Positions 7,117 through 12,595 of a stretch of DNA of 12,595 nt are shown here, one piece after another. The notes below the pieces were generated by a model. It made no database searches. It was given only the letters and a program-made list of their open reading frames with translations, and was not told where the DNA came from. Position numbers and translations under genes: made by a program. Source of the DNA: DATKDU01 sp035512595 (GTDB lineage Bacteria > Planctomycetota > Planctomycetia > Pirellulales > Pirellulaceae); the NCBI GenBank assembly GCA_035512595.1, contig DATKDU010000372.1, forward strand, positions 1 to 12,595. Reading direction: 5' to 3'. Position 1 is the stretch's first letter. The number at the start of each line of letters is the position of its first letter.

Positions 7117-7671
7117 CTACGCGCGCAATCGCTTCAGCAGGCCGCACAGCACGCCCGCGATGTTCCACGCGTCGTCGTCGCCGCGGTGGTGCGTTCCTTC
7201 CAGTGTCACTCCCAGCACGCGGCACGCTTCGTCCAGCCCCATCTCGCCGCTGTCCCCGCGGCCGACGGCAAACAGCGTCTTGATGTTGAGGTGGCTGCGG
7301 CCGAACGGATACGGCACCGTCATCTCCTTGCAGACCCGCTCGAACTGCCGCCGGTCGTAATCCCCCCAGCTTGCCCACAGCCGGTCGATGGAGCGGTATT
7401 CGCGTTTGAGGATGCTCACCGCGTCGGCCAGCGTGCCGGCATGTTCGACATCCTCGGGGCGGATCGTGGTCAACTTGGTGCAGAACTCGCCGACTTTGGA
7501 GCGGATCGGCTTCACCAGAATCGAACGCTTCGGCAGCCGCTCCAATTTGGCGACGTCGATGGGGCAAATGCCGACCTCGATGATCTCGCTCTGCTGCCCG
7601 GGGGGAGATGGCCCTTGCCAACAGGTGGATTCGATGTCGATGACCAGGATCTGGTCGAGAAGTTTGGCCAT
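7117..7671 (-). CDS. DEDDh-family 3'-5' exonuclease (ERI-1/KapD-like)
   Basis: The 184-residue protein is a single exonuclease domain. Motif Exo I is IDIEST (Asp12 and Glu14). Exo II lies in WASWGDYDRRQF near residues 99-110 (Asp104). Exo III is HHRGDDDAWN near 161-170, giving His162 and Asp167, the DEDDh arrangement. The segments ISEIIEVG-like (SEIIEVG at 28-34) and EFCTKLTTI (62-70) match the ERI-1/KapD-like subgroup, which trims RNA or DNA 3' ends. All four acidic ligands and the histidine appear present, so activity is expected. No Shine-Dalgarno precedes the ATG at 7671. A 44-bp stretch of this gene (7549-7592) recurs at 9333-9376 beyond the next gene. It is divergent from the DUF2325 gene, with 83 bases between the starts. 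Confidence 0.86.
   Translation of the reverse strand: MAKLLDQILVIDIESTCWQGPSPPGQQSEIIEVGICPIDVAKLERLPKRSILVKPIRSKVGEFCTKLTTIRPEDVEHAGTLADAVSILKREYRSIDRLWASWGDYDRRQFERVCKEMTVPYPFGRSHLNIKTLFAVGRGDSGEMGLDEACRVLGVTLEGTHHRGDDDAWNIAGVLCGLLKRLRA
7549..7592 (+). repeat. 44-bp direct repeat, copy 1 (inside the exonuclease gene)
   Basis: This stretch lies inside the exonuclease gene and encodes, on the minus strand, residues around SEIIEVGICPIDVAKL. It matches 9333-9376 at 40 of 44 positions by hand alignment, in the same orientation and 1784 bases apart. The two copies bracket the DUF2325 gene. Confidence 0.8.
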
Positions 7672-7715
7672 AAGAAGTATCGTAGTCTATCAGCGAAGTG
7701 GCCGCGCCGAGCGGC

Positions 7716-7721
7716 TATAAT
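7716..7721 (+). promoter_or_regulatory. candidate -10 box of the DUF2325 gene
   Basis: A perfect TATAAT stands 33 bases before the start codon at 7755, in the 83-base divergent region with the exonuclease gene. In GC-rich DNA this match is unlikely to be common by chance, but no good TTGACA-like -35 is seen 16-18 bases upstream. It would give a leader of about 25 bases. Confidence 0.4.
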
Positions 7722-7754
7722 TCAGGCGAGGCAGGCAATCAAGGGAGGCGGGCT

Positions 7755-9302
7755 ATGCACAGCGAGGTAGCGCAGGCCTTGGCCGCGCTGTTAGGACGAG
7801 CGGTGGAAGTCGCGCTGGCCGACGCGCAGTTGCGGGCCGATCTTCGCCGCCTGGCTGAGGCGTTCCTGGCCGCCAGCAACGTCGAAGCGCCGGATCCGGC
7901 GACCGACGTTGCCGAGACGCTGGTCGCCACGGCGGAGGAGTGGGGCCCGCCAGCGCCGGTGCTCGACTCGTCAGCCCCGCCGGACGATTCACAGTTGCCC
8001 GAAGCGCCCGCCGCTCCACTGCCCAAGCTGACGCTGGGCCAGCCGGTCTTGCCCCGGACTTCGTCGATCACGCTGCCGCCGCGGCTTGCCGACGCGGCGG
8101 TTGCCGACCTGGCAACGATCCAGGCCCGCTGCCACCTGAAAGCCGAGGCCGCGCGGTGGGCGGCGGCGCGGCAGCGACTTTTGGCGGATGGCGCGAATTA
8201 TGTCACGCAGATCGAGCCCAAGGACCGCGACATCATTGCCCGCGCCAAGTCATTGCCGGACTGCTTCTTATGGATGTGCCATCGCGACGGGCCGTCCCCG
8301 GCCAATCTTGAGCTGTACGAGCAGGTCGCCGGGTGCTTTGAAGCTGCGGCCGAGGCGCTGGGCATCGTCAAGCTCATTCAAGACAATCCGGAAGCGCACC
8401 AGGACGAGCTCGGCGCGGCGCTGGACTTGATGGCGGAGGCCCAGTCGGCTCTCCGCGTGGCTGCGATCGAAATCGACTGGGGCGTCGATTCGGATCAATC
8501 GCACATCTTCAACTGGCTGAAGACGACCACCAGCCAACAGCAGATCTTCGTTCAGCGCCACATGCGGGTGGATGACCCGGCCGATCCGGCGCGCTGGCCG
8601 GAGTTGGTGTCCCGCATCCAGTCCCTCGACGCGCGCCTCGGCGCGGAGCAGCAGCGCATCCGCCAACGGAAGAAGCTGCTGGGCAAGGTGCGGCACAAGG
8701 CGTCGCTGATCGCCCAATGCCCCGAACAAGCGGAGAGCGCATGGCGGATCCTGGCCGACACCGTGGACGAGCTGGTGTCGGATGGTCTGCCCCCCAGCAA
8801 CCGCGAGCTGCGCGAGCTGCTGCTGCCGGTGCGGGATGACCTGCCCGACGACCTGCCGCTGGCGATGGGAGTGCAGCGGGTGCTGGCGGAGGTCGACCGC
8901 TATCTGGCCAATTGCTCGGCGGAGGAAGGGACGCTTGCCGCGGCGTCCACGCCGCAGGTCCAGGAGATCGCCCGGATCGTCGGCGGCAAGAGCATGTTGC
9001 TCATCGGGGGTGAAAACCGCCCAGCGGCCCAGCGGGCGCTGGAGGAGGCGTTCTGCCTCGAGGAATTGATCTGGATCGGCTCACAAGACCATCAGTCGGT
9101 GGACGATTTTCGTCCGTATGTGGCCCGTCCTGACGTGGCGCTGGTGCTCTTGGCGATCCGCTGGTCGAGCCACTCCTACGGCGACGTCAAGGACTTCTGC
9201 GATCGCTACGGCAAGCCGCTGGTGCGTTTGCCCGGCGGCTATAATCCCAACCAGGTCGCCGCGCAGATTCAGGCGCAGTGCAGCCAACGGCTCAGGGTGT
9301 AG
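7755..9302 (+). CDS. DUF2325-domain protein
   Basis: The 515-residue protein has three parts. The N-terminal helix-rich stretch (about 1-45) is followed by an acidic, proline-rich linker (about 46-110). A long central region (about 115-395) is mainly helical and rich in Ala, Gln and Arg, with no fold I recognise. The C-terminal domain (about 408-515) matches DUF2325: a glycine-rich strand-turn (MLLIGGENRPAAQRALEEAF), a middle WIGSQDHQSVDDF segment, ALVLLAIRWSSHSYGDVKDF where the family has a conserved SH...VK pattern, and a final GKPLVRLPGGYNPNQ. The domain looks like a Rossmann-type alpha/beta fold, but its biochemical role is not established. GGGAGG at 7743-7748 gives a good ribosome-binding site for the ATG at 7755. 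A TATAAT lies upstream. The neighbour is a divergent exonuclease, and a scrap of a second exonuclease gene lies just after its stop. Confidence 0.72.
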   Translation: MHSEVAQALAALLGRAVEVALADAQLRADLRRLAEAFLAASNVEAPDPATDVAETLVATAEEWGPPAPVLDSSAPPDDSQLPEAPAAPLPKLTLGQPVLPRTSSITLPPRLADAAVADLATIQARCHLKAEAARWAAARQRLLADGANYVTQIEPKDRDIIARAKSLPDCFLWMCHRDGPSPANLELYEQVAGCFEAAAEALGIVKLIQDNPEAHQDELGAALDLMAEAQSALRVAAIEIDWGVDSDQSHIFNWLKTTTSQQQIFVQRHMRVDDPADPARWPELVSRIQSLDARLGAEQQRIRQRKKLLGKVRHKASLIAQCPEQAESAWRILADTVDELVSDGLPPSNRELRELLLPVRDDLPDDLPLAMGVQRVLAEVDRYLANCSAEEGTLAAASTPQVQEIARIVGGKSMLLIGGENRPAAQRALEEAFCLEELIWIGSQDHQSVDDFRPYVARPDVALVLLAIRWSSHSYGDVKDFCDRYGKPLVRLPGGYNPNQVAAQIQAQCSQRLRV

Positions 9303-9323
9303 CTGGTGCCGTCTCTCCCGCCG

Positions 9324-9380
9324 CGCGAGCGTGGCCACGTCGATGGGACAAATGCCGGCTTCGATGATCTCGCTCTCCAT
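9324..9380 (-). pseudogene. remnant of a second DEDDh exonuclease gene
   Basis: Read on the minus strand from 9380, the DNA encodes ESEIIEAGICPIDVATLARR, which aligns with SEIIEVGICPIDVAKLERL at residues 28-46 of the intact exonuclease encoded at 7117-7671. The likeness stops on both sides: upstream there is no DIEST motif (the frame meets a stop near 9435), and downstream the peptide loses all resemblance. It is therefore a broken fragment and not a functional gene. It could be a decayed paralogue or a partial duplication carried with the DUF2325 gene. The nucleotide match covers 9333-9376. Confidence 0.65.
9333..9376 (+). repeat. 44-bp direct repeat, copy 2
   Basis: This copy matches 7549-7592 at 40 of 44 bases, with the last 16 bases (TCGATGATCTCGCTCT) identical. 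Two of the four differences change the encoded residues conservatively or not at all when read as exonuclease, which favours descent from a once-coding paralogue over random DNA. Confidence 0.78.
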
Positions 9381-9396
9381 GCGGAATGGGGAGCCC

Positions 9397-10089
9397 CTAA
9401 CGCCCGTGCCACCAGGATACGGGGGAAAGTCTTGTCAGAAGGCCCCTGCGGACGCCGGCCGGATCGGGCGCGTCTTGCCGGCTCGCTGTGGGCGGCGCGT
9501 CATTGCCTGACATTGATGGAGCAGCGTTGCAGCTTTGCCGCCGGGCGCGAGCTGCCCGCAACACTTTCCAGCCGTGCCACGTGAAGAACAGGTAATCGGT
9601 CCAGGGGAACACGGTGCCGTAGTTTGCCCCGGCGTGGACATGGTGTTTGAGGTGGTGATTGCGAAAGAACCGAAACACCGGGCCGCAGCCGCGGAACCAG
9701 TTGGCCTCGGTGCCGTGGATCGCGCGGTGCATTTGCGTCCACAAGTACGTGTAGAGAAAGCTCCACGACAGGAGTGCCGCCGCGGGAATCGCCACGCTCG
9801 ATAGCGACCCGGCCGCGAGTCCGATCCCGGCCAGCAGGAGAAAGAACGGGCCGGTCAGCAGCAGGCAGTTCTTCAGCGGGATGTCCACCAGCTCCTGGTC
9901 GTTGTCCCCCTGGTGGTGCATGCCGTGCGATTTGAATTGGCTCAGGGTCGGATCCAGGATCCGGGTGGGGCGGTGCATGATCCAGCGATGGGCCGCATAT
10001 TCGAGCAGGGCCACCAGCGGCATCCAGAAAAGAAACCAGAGCAAGTATTGGAGCAGCCAGCCAGATAGAGTGGCAGCGAGGGAAACCAT
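9397..10089 (-). CDS. fatty acid hydroxylase/sterol desaturase superfamily membrane protein
   Basis: The 230-residue protein has the histidine boxes of the membrane di-iron hydroxylase/desaturase superfamily: HRWIMH (about 34-39), HGMHH (about 55-59), HRAIH (about 121-125) and HHLKHHVH (about 145-152). Hydrophobic segments near 8-30, 74-90, 95-118 and 164-175 fit four membrane helices with the boxes facing the cytoplasm. Members use oxygen and a di-iron centre to hydroxylate or desaturate lipid substrates. The substrate is not predictable here. Residues after about 185 form an unconserved, Ala/Pro/Arg-rich tail. I chose the ATG at 10089; the frame extends to a TTG at 10149 without supporting signal. 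It is divergent from a lipid-type methyltransferase, so the two could act on the same class of lipid, which is inference. Confidence 0.83.
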   Translation of the reverse strand: MVSLAATLSGWLLQYLLWFLFWMPLVALLEYAAHRWIMHRPTRILDPTLSQFKSHGMHHQGDNDQELVDIPLKNCLLLTGPFFLLLAGIGLAAGSLSSVAIPAAALLSWSFLYTYLWTQMHRAIHGTEANWFRGCGPVFRFFRNHHLKHHVHAGANYGTVFPWTDYLFFTWHGWKVLRAARARRQSCNAAPSMSGNDAPPTASRQDAPDPAGVRRGLLTRLSPVSWWHGR

Positions 10090-10343
10090 CGTGGCGTAGG
10101 GCACAGGAACGTCCTTGGATCTTGAAGTTGGTCGCAGGCATTCGGACAATCCGGAACCGAGCTATAGGAGCAGAGCCCGCTCGTGAGGGAGTATTCTCGC
10201 AGAATCGGGTGAATTTGCGAGCCTGCAAAAAAATTCGCCTGGAATCTCTCGCCAACCGCGGCGGTCCGGGGGAAAATCGTCCCTGGCCGGGCTCTGGTGA
10301 GTAGCGGCATTGTTTTCCCACCCGGCTGGTCGTGGAATCTGTC

Positions 10344-11159
10344 ATGCTCATTCGCCTGGCCATGAAGCTCACGGAGCTTTCCCCCCGGTTCAAACGGTTC
10401 CTGTGGCGGCGGTGGTACCAGTACCTGGCGGGTTACCAACTCCGCGAATGGCGGTTCATGAACTATGGCTTTTGCCCGCTGGACGAAGCCGAGCAGCACG
10501 AGCAGCACTTGAGCCTTCAGCCGGCGGATGAACCGAACCGATCGAGCATCCAACTCTACCATCACGTGGCCAGCGCGGTCCCGCTGGAAGGGCTCGGCGT
10601 GCTGGAAGTGGGTTGCGGCCGCGGTGGCGGCGCGTCGTACGTGAAGCGGTATCTCCGCCCCAGGCAAATGACCGGCGTCGATTTCTCGGCCAAGGCGGTC
10701 CGCTTCTGCCAGGCCAACCATCACGTGGAGGGGCTGTCATTCCTCCAGGGGGACGCAGAGTCGCTGCCGTTTGCCGACGAGTCGTTCGATGCCGTACTCA
10801 ACGTCGAATCGTCCCACTGCTACGGCTCAATGCCGGCATTTGTCCGCCAAGTGCATCGTGTACTTCGCCCCGGCGGCCATTTTCTGTTTGCCGATCTGCG
10901 GATGGCGACCGACCTCGACAGATTGCACGAGCAACTTTTGGCCAGCGGGCTGACGGTGCTCCATCGCGAAGACATCACCCCCAACGTGCTGGCCGCGCTG
11001 CGCGGCGACAGCGAGCGCAAGCTGGCGCTGATCGAAAAATCGGTCCCCAAGCGGCTGCTTTCCGCCTTTCGGCAATTCGCCGCCCTCGAAGGCTCGGAGA
11101 CCTATGAAGCGTTTCGGACGGGGGCGATGGTGTATGTGCGGTATGTGCTAGGGAAGTAG
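10344..11159 (+). CDS. class I SAM-dependent methyltransferase, similar to Rv2952-type lipid O-methyltransferase
   Basis: The 271-residue protein has a standard Rossmann methyltransferase core: motif I VLEVGCGRGGGASYV (about 86-100) binds S-adenosylmethionine, TGVDFS (about 110-115) holds the acidic ribose contact, GDAESLPFADESFDAVLNVE (about 136-155) covers the adenine contact and motif II region, and VLRPGGHFLFADLR (about 173-186) is motif III. The N-terminal FMNYGF (about 38-43), the YHHVAS segment and the VES.HCY.S sequence resemble the phthiotriol/phenolphthiotriol dimycocerosate methyltransferase group of mycobacteria, which O-methylates long-chain lipids. The first alternative start is GTG at 10332; the ATG at 10344 is preferred, without a strong ribosome-binding site. 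No pathway genes for mycobacterial-type lipids are present, so the true substrate is open. Confidence 0.84.
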   Translation: MLIRLAMKLTELSPRFKRFLWRRWYQYLAGYQLREWRFMNYGFCPLDEAEQHEQHLSLQPADEPNRSSIQLYHHVASAVPLEGLGVLEVGCGRGGGASYVKRYLRPRQMTGVDFSAKAVRFCQANHHVEGLSFLQGDAESLPFADESFDAVLNVESSHCYGSMPAFVRQVHRVLRPGGHFLFADLRMATDLDRLHEQLLASGLTVLHREDITPNVLAALRGDSERKLALIEKSVPKRLLSAFRQFAALEGSETYEAFRTGAMVYVRYVLGK

Positions 11160-11161
11160 GA

Positions 11162-11221
11162 CACGACGGCACACGGAGTGCCCCACAACATGAAGCGAGG
11201 CAGGCGAGACGCCTCCCCCAC
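11162..11221 (+). repeat. dispersed ~60-bp repeat, copy 1
   Basis: This stretch matches 12037-12096 at about 52 of 60 positions in the same orientation. Identical blocks are CACGACGGCACACGG and the 23 bases from 11192 containing GCGAGGCAGGCGAGACGCCT. The GGCAGGC-GAGAC-GCCTGCC hairpin of the other copy is broken here by one base change. It begins just after the methyltransferase stop and ends before the SUKH-like gene's 3' end. It looks like a REP- or MITE-like intergenic element. Confidence 0.75.
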
Positions 11222-11252
11222 GAGGTGCTGGTTGGGCCGTCCCGTCGGCGCG

Positions 11253-11930
11253 TTACAGATTTTCTTTTAACCGCGCGTAGTCGAATTCGGGAGTCCGATC
11301 CGCGAGCAGTTCCGAGTAGACCCATTCAATCGTATCGCCGATGCTCCCCAAACCGTGGAGATAACCCGTCTCATGCCAAAACCAGCCGCCGCGGCCGTCC
11401 TGTGTGTAGAACAGCATATCGCCGCAAAAGCTGTCGCCAAAAATGTACGTGCGAGTTGGATCAACGGACATCCCGTGAAACTCGTATGGGAAATCGGACA
11501 GCGGCGTTGTCGTCGCCCCCAGCCCTCCAGCGAAACCAAACGTCATCCAATTGATTGGGCCAACGAGCGAATGATACTTGCGGAGTTCAGGTGGCCAATC
11601 GACGGGTACTTCATCGCTCGCCGGCGAAATCTCGATAGTCCGAACGTCGTCAGCAAACAGCATGAATCCCGCTGAATTCCATTCCGCTGGATTCCCGCGG
11701 TGGAGCATCAGCACCCAGCTCTCTTTTTTGAGAATCGACGTGAGATAGCTCTTCATGGTCCGAAAAGGACAGTCGGCTGCAGCCTTGCGAAAGTAGGCAA
11801 TCGGATCGACAAACGCGCGTCGAACTTCCGGCGAGATCAGGTCGGCGTGACTTTCCGGCACGTCATCCAGGGCGTCGCTGGCGAACAACATGATTGATTT
11901 GCCGCCAGCTTCGTTATCTTCAAATTCCAT
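11253..11930 (-). CDS. SUKH (SMI1/KNR4)-like protein, tentative
   Basis: The 225-residue protein shows no signal peptide or membrane segment. Its C-terminal half (about 105-210) has the general plan of SUKH proteins: a WPPELRKYHSLVGPINW segment, then FGDSFCGDMLFYTQDGRGGW, an HET turn and a last helix (IGDTIEWVYSELL), comparable to the .GD.l.yd......v..HE....... s..efl pattern. Many SUKH proteins neutralise contact-dependent or polymorphic toxins, but no toxin gene is visible here, so immunity is unproven. The gene is lower in GC than its neighbours (two 60-base samples gave 45-48%, against about 70% in the DUF2325 gene) and is bracketed by repeat copies, both signs of possible transfer. GGGAG (11940-11944) lies nine bases before the ATG. 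Confidence 0.55.
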   Translation of the reverse strand: MEFEDNEAGGKSIMLFASDALDDVPESHADLISPEVRRAFVDPIAYFRKAAADCPFRTMKSYLTSILKKESWVLMLHRGNPAEWNSAGFMLFADDVRTIEISPASDEVPVDWPPELRKYHSLVGPINWMTFGFAGGLGATTTPLSDFPYEFHGMSVDPTRTYIFGDSFCGDMLFYTQDGRGGWFWHETGYLHGLGSIGDTIEWVYSELLADRTPEFDYARLKENL

Positions 11931-12036
11931 GTCGTGACACTCCCGCTCAATACTGCGACCGCAAGGACAATATTACAAAACGCAGCACAAGCGAGGACGC
12001 TCAGTCGCATCGTGGTGGCAGGAACCAATCGCGAAG

Positions 12037-12096
12037 CACGACGGCACACGGGTGTGCCTACTACATGAAGCGAGGCAGGCGAGACGCCTGCCCCAC
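12037..12096 (+). repeat. dispersed ~60-bp repeat, copy 2
   Basis: This copy keeps a perfect stem: GGCAGGC (12074-12080) and GCCTGCC (12086-12092) around GAGAC. A second small inverted pair, GGCACAC (12043-12049) and GTGTGCC (12052-12058), lies at its other end and is also perfect here but degraded in copy 1. The double-hairpin layout suggests a structured RNA or DNA element that is copied around intergenic sites. Confidence 0.75.
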
Positions 12097-12123
12097 TTTG
12101 TTGCCGCTGTACCCTCACCCCGG

Positions 12124-12144
12124 CCCTCTCCCAGTGGGAGAGGG
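12124..12144 (-). terminator. hairpin downstream of clpX, candidate terminator
   Basis: CCCTCTCCCA (12124-12133) is complementary to TGGGAGAGGG (12135-12144), giving about nine pairs around a three-base loop. It lies 9 bases past the clpX stop on the minus strand. There is no T tract, and the flanking CCCTCACCCCGGCCCTCTCCC wording is common in bacterial intergenic repeats, so it may be a repeat that also ends transcription. Confidence 0.45.
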
Positions 12145-12153
12145 AGGGAATGG

Positions 12154-12595
12154 CTAGGCACTCTTCTGCATCGCCTCGGCAATCGGGAACAGTTTCTTCT
12201 TCCCTTGGATCACGTCCTCGTCGATCTCGTACCGCGTCCCCTTGGGCTGGTCGGGCAGCTCGTACATGATCTCCAGCATGGCTTCCTCGACGATCGAACG
12301 CAGTCCGCGGGCGCCCGTCCCCTTCTTGAGCGCCTTGTCGGCAATCGCGTGCAGCGCCGTGTCGGTGAACTCCAGGTGGGAGTCCTCCATCTCGAACAGG
12401 GTCTTGTACTGCCGCAGGAGGGCGTTCTTGGGCTCGGTGAGAACCTTCACCAGGCCGGCGTGATCGAGCGGCTGGAGGGCGGAGAGGACCGGCAGCCGGC
12501 CGACCAGCTCGGGGATCATGCCGAACTCAAGGATGTCCTCGGTCTGGACCAGCGGCAAGAGATCGGCCAGATCCTGCTCGTTCTTGGCGCCGGCC
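12154..12595 (-). CDS. clpX: ATP-dependent Clp protease ATPase subunit ClpX, C-terminal part (cut by window end)
   Basis: The frame is open to the window edge and encodes 146 residues. EFGMIPELVGRLPV contains the arginine finger of the AAA+ module (Arg in VGRLP). PLDHAGLVKVLTEPKNALLRQY is the small-domain start. KKGTGARGLRSIVEEAMLEI contains the sensor-2 arginine (GAR). These are highly characteristic of ClpX, the unfoldase that feeds substrates to ClpP. The zinc-binding N-terminal domain, Walker A and B and pore loops lie outside the window. The terminal residues IAEAMQKSA fit the usual short ClpX tail. ClpP often lies upstream of clpX, which here would be beyond the window. Confidence 0.93.
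   Translation of the reverse strand, partial: AGAKNEQDLADLLPLVQTEDILEFGMIPELVGRLPVLSALQPLDHAGLVKVLTEPKNALLRQYKTLFEMEDSHLEFTDTALHAIADKALKKGTGARGLRSIVEEAMLEIMYELPDQPKGTRYEIDEDVIQGKKKLFPIAEAMQKSA

Larger units (their letters stand above)
11931..12153. other. repeat-bearing intergenic region before clpX 3' end
   Basis: The 223 bases between the start of the SUKH-like gene and the end of clpX hold the second copy of the 60-bp repeat and a strong hairpin at 12124-12144. The stretch at 11931-12036 should carry the SUKH-like gene's promoter on the minus strand, but I could not place one. Short frames here cover the repeats and show no protein-like character. Confidence 0.6.

Noticed and set aside
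9081..9380. 99-residue minus-strand frame as an intact gene
   Set aside because: Only its first 20 residues match the exonuclease; the rest is antisense to the conserved DUF2325 domain, so it is treated as a remnant and not a gene.
10211..10236. GAATTT...AAATTC inverted repeat upstream of the methyltransferase gene
   Set aside because: Only six pairs with a 14-base loop, AT-rich and short; it could be an operator but chance is just as likely.
11162..12096. CRISPR array from the two 60-bp repeats
   Set aside because: Only two copies, separated by 815 bases that include a gene; there is no regular spacing.

Overview
The window looks like chromosomal DNA from a GC-rich planctomycete, probably of the Pirellulales type. 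The coding DNA is roughly 62-70% GC by eye. The gene content also fits: secretin-related exported proteins with the repeated LI..I..TI.P..W...GGP motif, a six-S1-domain S1 protein, a DUF2325 protein and an IS66-type transposase end. The lineage call is an inference from protein style; no rRNA or tRNA gene was seen.

Layout. Positions 1-132 hold the 3' end of an IS66-like transposase. Two minus-strand genes follow: a polytopic membrane protein (196-1038) and an exported secretin-like protein (1156-2502). A 513-base divergent intergenic region with a GC-rich hairpin leads into the S1 protein gene (3016-4806). Two related palindromes separate it from a minus-strand pair: a PAP2 phosphatase gene (5558-6283) and a small exported protein gene (4884-5513). 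A DUF374 acyltransferase (6383-7105) is divergent from the phosphatase and convergent with a DEDDh exonuclease (7117-7671). The exonuclease is divergent from a DUF2325 protein (7755-9302). Next are a fatty acid hydroxylase/desaturase-superfamily membrane protein (9397-10089, minus) and a divergent SAM methyltransferase (10344-11159). A lower-GC, SUKH-like gene (11253-11930, minus) is bracketed by two copies of a roughly 60-bp repeat. The C-terminal part of clpX (12154-12595, minus) runs off the end.

How the genes relate. Four genes point to lipid or envelope chemistry: PAP2, DUF374, the hydroxylase and a methyltransferase resembling mycobacterial lipid O-methyltransferases. They sit in divergent pairs rather than one operon. 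S1 and ClpX are housekeeping genes. The two exported proteins share one motif although about 2.4 kb of unrelated DNA separates them. The least ordinary points are a 44-bp piece of the exonuclease gene repeated on the far side of the DUF2325 gene, and the repeat-bracketed SUKH-like gene. I see no CRISPR array and no clear multi-gene defence or novel enzymatic system; most of the window is ordinary planctomycete chromosome.
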